The notes beneath the pieces were generated by a model. That model saw nothing but the letters and a program-made list of their open reading frames with translations. It was not told where the DNA came from and did no database searches. DNA of 64,000 bases, from NCBI RefSeq assembly GCF_021432385.1, contig NZ_JAEACT010000002.1:1197501-1261500 (forward strand), given 5' to 3'. A program made the position numbers and the translations under genes. This document shows positions 61,204-64,000 of the stretch, one piece after another. Within the stretch, counting starts at the first letter, position 1; the number at the start of each line of letters is the position of its first letter. Source of the DNA: Clostridium hydrogenum. Lineage in GTDB: Bacteria > Bacillota > Clostridia > Clostridiales > Clostridiaceae.

Positions 61204-62256
61204 ATGATTTCTTTGTGTATGATTGTAAAAAACGAAGAAGAAAATCTTCCTAAATGTTTAAATAGCATTAAAAGTAAAGTAGATGAAATAATAATAGTTG
61301 ATACAGGTTCTACTGATAAAACTATGGAAGTAGCCAAAAGGTATACAGATAAAGTTTTTAATTTTGAATGGTGTGATGATTTTTCAGCTGCTAGAAATTT
61401 TTCTATAAATAAGGCTAAAAATGATTGGATTTTAATTTTGGATGCGGATGAGGTAGTTAATTTCTTTAATAAAAAGGATATTTCAAGATTTATAAATAAA
61501 AACAAAAATGTAGTTGGTCGAATTAAAAGAATTAACACATTTGAGGATTCAAGCGGTAAAAAGAAATTTTTTGAAAGAGTTAATAGACTTTTTAATAAAA
61601 AATTTTTTAAATATGAAGGTATAATACATGAGCAAGTAGTATCGATAACTGGAGAAAATTATACTACAGAAAATATAGATGTATATGCTAATCATATTGG
61701 ATATGAGAAAGAAATACTTAATAGAACAAACAAAATTAAAAGGAATAAGGAATTGTTAGAAAAAGCTATTGAAATGGCTTCTGATGATCCATATTTACAG
61801 TATCAGCTTGGAAAAACTTTTTTTATGGAAAAAGACTATGTAAAAGCAGAAGTTAATCTTTCAACTGCAATAAGACTTGGAATTGATGCAAAATATGAAT
61901 ATGTTCAAGATTTAATTGAAAGTTATGGATATACATTAATTAATTTAAAAAAATACAAAGAAGCTTTAATATTAAAAAAATATGAAGAATTTTATAATAG
62001 TAAATCTGACTTTAATTTTGTTATGGGACTTATTTATATGAACAATGCAATGTTTAAAGAAGCTGTAAATAAATTTATTCAATGTCAAAATAGCAAAGAG
62101 TGTAAAATTGAAGGTGTAAATTCGTATTTAGCAAATTACAATATTGGAGTAATATATGAGTGCCTCGGAATTTTAAATGAGGCAGTAAAGTATTATAAAA
62201 AATGTGGAAATTATAAATTGGCAGTGGGTAGAATTAAAGCAATAAAATTAATTTGA
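61204..62256 (+). CDS. GT2 glycosyltransferase with TPR repeats (second)
   Basis: 350 residues, paralogue of the protein at 58076: ISLCMIVKNEEENLPKCLNS, IVDTGSTDKTMEVA, FSAARNFSINKAKNDW and LDADEVV. The C-terminal half has TPR-like units (YLQYQLGKTFFMEKDYVKAE, YNIGVIYECLGILNEAVKYY). The ATG at 61204 is used; GGAG lies 14 nt upstream, so the ribosome binding site is weak or distant. Same strand and spacing as the other island genes. Confidence 0.84.
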   Translation: MISLCMIVKNEEENLPKCLNSIKSKVDEIIIVDTGSTDKTMEVAKRYTDKVFNFEWCDDFSAARNFSINKAKNDWILILDADEVVNFFNKKDISRFINKNKNVVGRIKRINTFEDSSGKKKFFERVNRLFNKKFFKYEGIIHEQVVSITGENYTTENIDVYANHIGYEKEILNRTNKIKRNKELLEKAIEMASDDPYLQYQLGKTFFMEKDYVKAEVNLSTAIRLGIDAKYEYVQDLIESYGYTLINLKKYKEALILKKYEEFYNSKSDFNFVMGLIYMNNAMFKEAVNKFIQCQNSKECKIEGVNSYLANYNIGVIYECLGILNEAVKYYKKCGNYKLAVGRIKAIKLI

Positions 62257-62320
62257 AGAATGCTAGGTAGAAATAGAGAAACATAAGAATAGTTATTACA
62301 TAATGAGGTGAGAGGTAAAT

Positions 62321-64000
62321 ATGAAAAAAAGAATCGCACTAATATCTTCTGTTGAAGCATCACTTGTTATAAGCGATGATCAAATATTTAAAGATGTATG
62401 TCTAGTACCAATTTTAATGAAAGAAAAGTATGATTTTGAAGCAAGTATTATATCTTATGGAATAAATGAAAAATTGCTAAACAAGCATTTTCAGGGTATT
62501 AATTGTATTAATATAAAAAAAAGTGGAGACTATTTAGTAGATATAAAGGAATATTTGGAGCAGAATGCTAAAAATATAGATATAGTTTTTTTGTATGGAC
62601 CGTATAATAGCTATGATGCAATTAGTAAAATTTATAAATATATTAATCCTAAGGGTAAAATTTATTTAAAGTTAGATATGAATAGATATTGGCTTCAAAA
62701 TTTAGCTGACCAAGAATATTTTAAAAATTTATTAGAAATCAGCGATTTAGTTACTGTTGAGGATAGAAACCTTCAAAATCTAATAAACATGTTGTATAAT
62801 TGTGAAACTGAATATTTAAGAAATGGTTGTTATGAATTTGTTAAAGTTCCAAAAGTAAATTATGAAGAAAAGAAAAATATAATTTTAAGTGTTGGAAGAT
62901 TGGGCACTAATCAAAAAAGAACAGAAACATTAATAAAAGCATTTTTAAAAGCAGATTTACCTGATTGGGAATTGAGATTGGTTGGAGGTATTGAGGAAGA
63001 TTTTTTACCCACTTTAGAGAAATTAAAACAAAATGTTAAATTTGCTGCACAAGTAAAGGTATTGGGGAGAATAGAAGATAAAAATGTTTTAAATGATGAG
63101 TATAAAAAAGCAAAGATATTTTGCATGACTTCTATATTAGAAAGTTGTGCTCATGTATATTCAGAGGCAGGATTAAATGGATGTTATATTGTATCTACTG
63201 ATGTGGATGGAATAAGTGACATTGAAAAGTACAGCAGCATAGTGCCGGTTGAGGATTGTGATGCTATTACCAAGGCACTTGAAGATGCAGCAAAAAATGA
63301 GAATTTAATGAGAAAAAACTGCTATGAAATACAGGAGTATATTAGAAATGAAGGAATGTGGGATAGCATAATAAGTAAATTATATTTATTGTTTTGTACT
63401 AAGGGATTAATGGATGAAGCAGATACTAGTCAAGGTTGTATAAAAAAAGCTGTGGATATTTCCAATATGATTGGTGAAATAAGGTTTTTAAAAGGAAAAC
63501 TGGATAATAGTAATGAGTATAATAATTTAGTTGATTTAAGTGGAGAAGTTATAGAACGTCTACAAATTTTAGTAAATATTATGAATAATAATAATGAATT
63601 AATAGTAGACATGTCAATAAAGAATGAGACAACATTATTAAAAGAAGATTTTATAAATTATGTAAATGGAATTTTTAATGGTAATAAATATATTATAGAA
63701 AAATATAAGAAAGAAATATATGATAGATATAAAGAGTGGAATGAAAAAATATTAAATTCAATAAATTTTAATGTTGATAATTCTCTTACCATAGAAGAAG
63801 CTTTAAAAGATATATATTCTATATTTAAATATATTGACAATAATAGTGTTAAAGATATCATGTTAAATTTTAGTAATAGATATAATATTCCAGTGAATGA
63901 ATTGGCTAATATGCCTATGGGTGGATACGGAAAGGGACGCACTAGTGGTGCATATTATTTTACATTAAATGACATGAAAGAAAATTGTAAAGAATATTTA
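62321..64000 (+). CDS. Glycosyltransferase, GT4-like, runs off the window (5' part)
   Basis: 560 codons open to the last base, so the 3' end is outside. The start ATG 62321 has GAGGTGAGAGG upstream. Residues about 185-330 resemble the donor half of GT-B enzymes: ILSVGRLGTNQKRTETLIKA, LVGGIEEDF and FCMTSILESCAHVYSEAGLN followed by VSTDVDGISDI. The region after about 370 (NMIGEIRFLKGKL, then ELIVDMSIKNET) is not one I recognise and may be a second domain. It continues the flagellin-glycosylation island. Confidence 0.78.
   Translation, partial: MKKRIALISSVEASLVISDDQIFKDVCLVPILMKEKYDFEASIISYGINEKLLNKHFQGINCINIKKSGDYLVDIKEYLEQNAKNIDIVFLYGPYNSYDAISKIYKYINPKGKIYLKLDMNRYWLQNLADQEYFKNLLEISDLVTVEDRNLQNLINMLYNCETEYLRNGCYEFVKVPKVNYEEKKNIILSVGRLGTNQKRTETLIKAFLKADLPDWELRLVGGIEEDFLPTLEKLKQNVKFAAQVKVLGRIEDKNVLNDEYKKAKIFCMTSILESCAHVYSEAGLNGCYIVSTDVDGISDIEKYSSIVPVEDCDAITKALEDAAKNENLMRKNCYEIQEYIRNEGMWDSIISKLYLLFCTKGLMDEADTSQGCIKKAVDISNMIGEIRFLKGKLDNSNEYNNLVDLSGEVIERLQILVNIMNNNNELIVDMSIKNETTLLKEDFINYVNGIFNGNKYIIEKYKKEIYDRYKEWNEKILNSINFNVDNSLTIEEALKDIYSIFKYIDNNSVKDIMLNFSNRYNIPVNELANMPMGGYGKGRTSGAYYFTLNDMKENCKEYL

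Noticed and set aside
1..64000. Prophage, complete insertion sequence, tRNA or rRNA genes
   Set aside because: No integrase, transposase or phage structural protein was seen, and no conserved tRNA or rRNA blocks were recognised on either strand.

Overview
The window is a low-GC (clearly AT-rich) chromosomal segment of an anaerobic, motile, spore-forming Firmicute, most probably a solventogenic-type Clostridium. Supporting genes are pyruvate:ferredoxin oxidoreductase, rubrerythrin, an alpha/beta-type small acid-soluble spore protein, a GlgC/GlgD glycogen (granulose) operon and Bacillus/Clostridium-style chemotaxis (CheC, CheD, FliY, FliW-CsrA). From memory the gene order resembles the C. acetobutylicum addAB-glg-nifJ-flagellin region, but three tandem flagellins argue for a related species. 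Species assignment is inference.

Layout. 1-5516: end of addB, addA and a YhaM-type exoribonuclease. 5509-6260: two large nested palindromes, one holding a candidate pseudoknotted RNA. 6254-9798 (minus): two DegT-family aminotransferases and a MerR-methyltransferase fusion. 10547-12562: secreted alpha-amylase with two starch-binding modules. 12798-14636 (minus): asparagine synthetase. 14807-15175: ArsR-type metal sensor with its own promoter/operator. 15441-20158 (minus): glycogen operon glgC-glgD-glgA, followed by an intracellular CBM20 protein with a Lys/Ala-rich tail. 20390-24739: Rrf2/CymR regulator, cysK, nifS and mnmA (sulfur assimilation to tRNA thiolation). 24753-29742: recJ, SASP, murG, rubrerythrin and a LysM-CAP secreted protein. 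30325-33843: pyruvate:ferredoxin oxidoreductase. 33966-36174: DUF1292 protein, HAD phosphatase and class-IV aminotransferase.

36329-57854 is a flagellar/chemotaxis supercluster: a FapA-like protein, cheW, cheD, cheB, cheR, cheA, cheC, cheY, cheW, fliM and fliY; then flgM, flgN, flgK, flgL, fliW, csrA, flaG, a small ORF, fliS, fliD and a FliT-like ORF; then three almost identical flagellin genes. Five sigma-28 (SigD) type promoters (TAAA-N15-nnCGATAA) precede the che operon, flgM and each flagellin. Each flagellin leader has a GGGAA-AGGA-TTCCC hairpin just before the Shine-Dalgarno, the expected form of a CsrA site, and fliW/csrA lie in the same cluster. 58076-64000 is a probable flagellin-glycosylation island of TPR-glycosyltransferases, one fused to a methyltransferase; the last gene runs off the window.

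The most unusual content is intergenic. At least three families of palindromic repeats fill the gaps: a ~200-bp multi-hairpin element with iterated GAGTAC or CAATTCAC ends (8 copies or fragments, named Rpt-1 here), a ~98-bp hairpin element (8 copies plus a half copy, Rpt-2), and a related ~84-bp element (Rpt-3) into which Rpt-1 appears to have inserted repeatedly. Hairpin stems differ between copies while pairing is kept, and several element tips contain the stop codon of the neighbouring gene. No transposase, prophage, CRISPR array, rRNA or tRNA was recognised.
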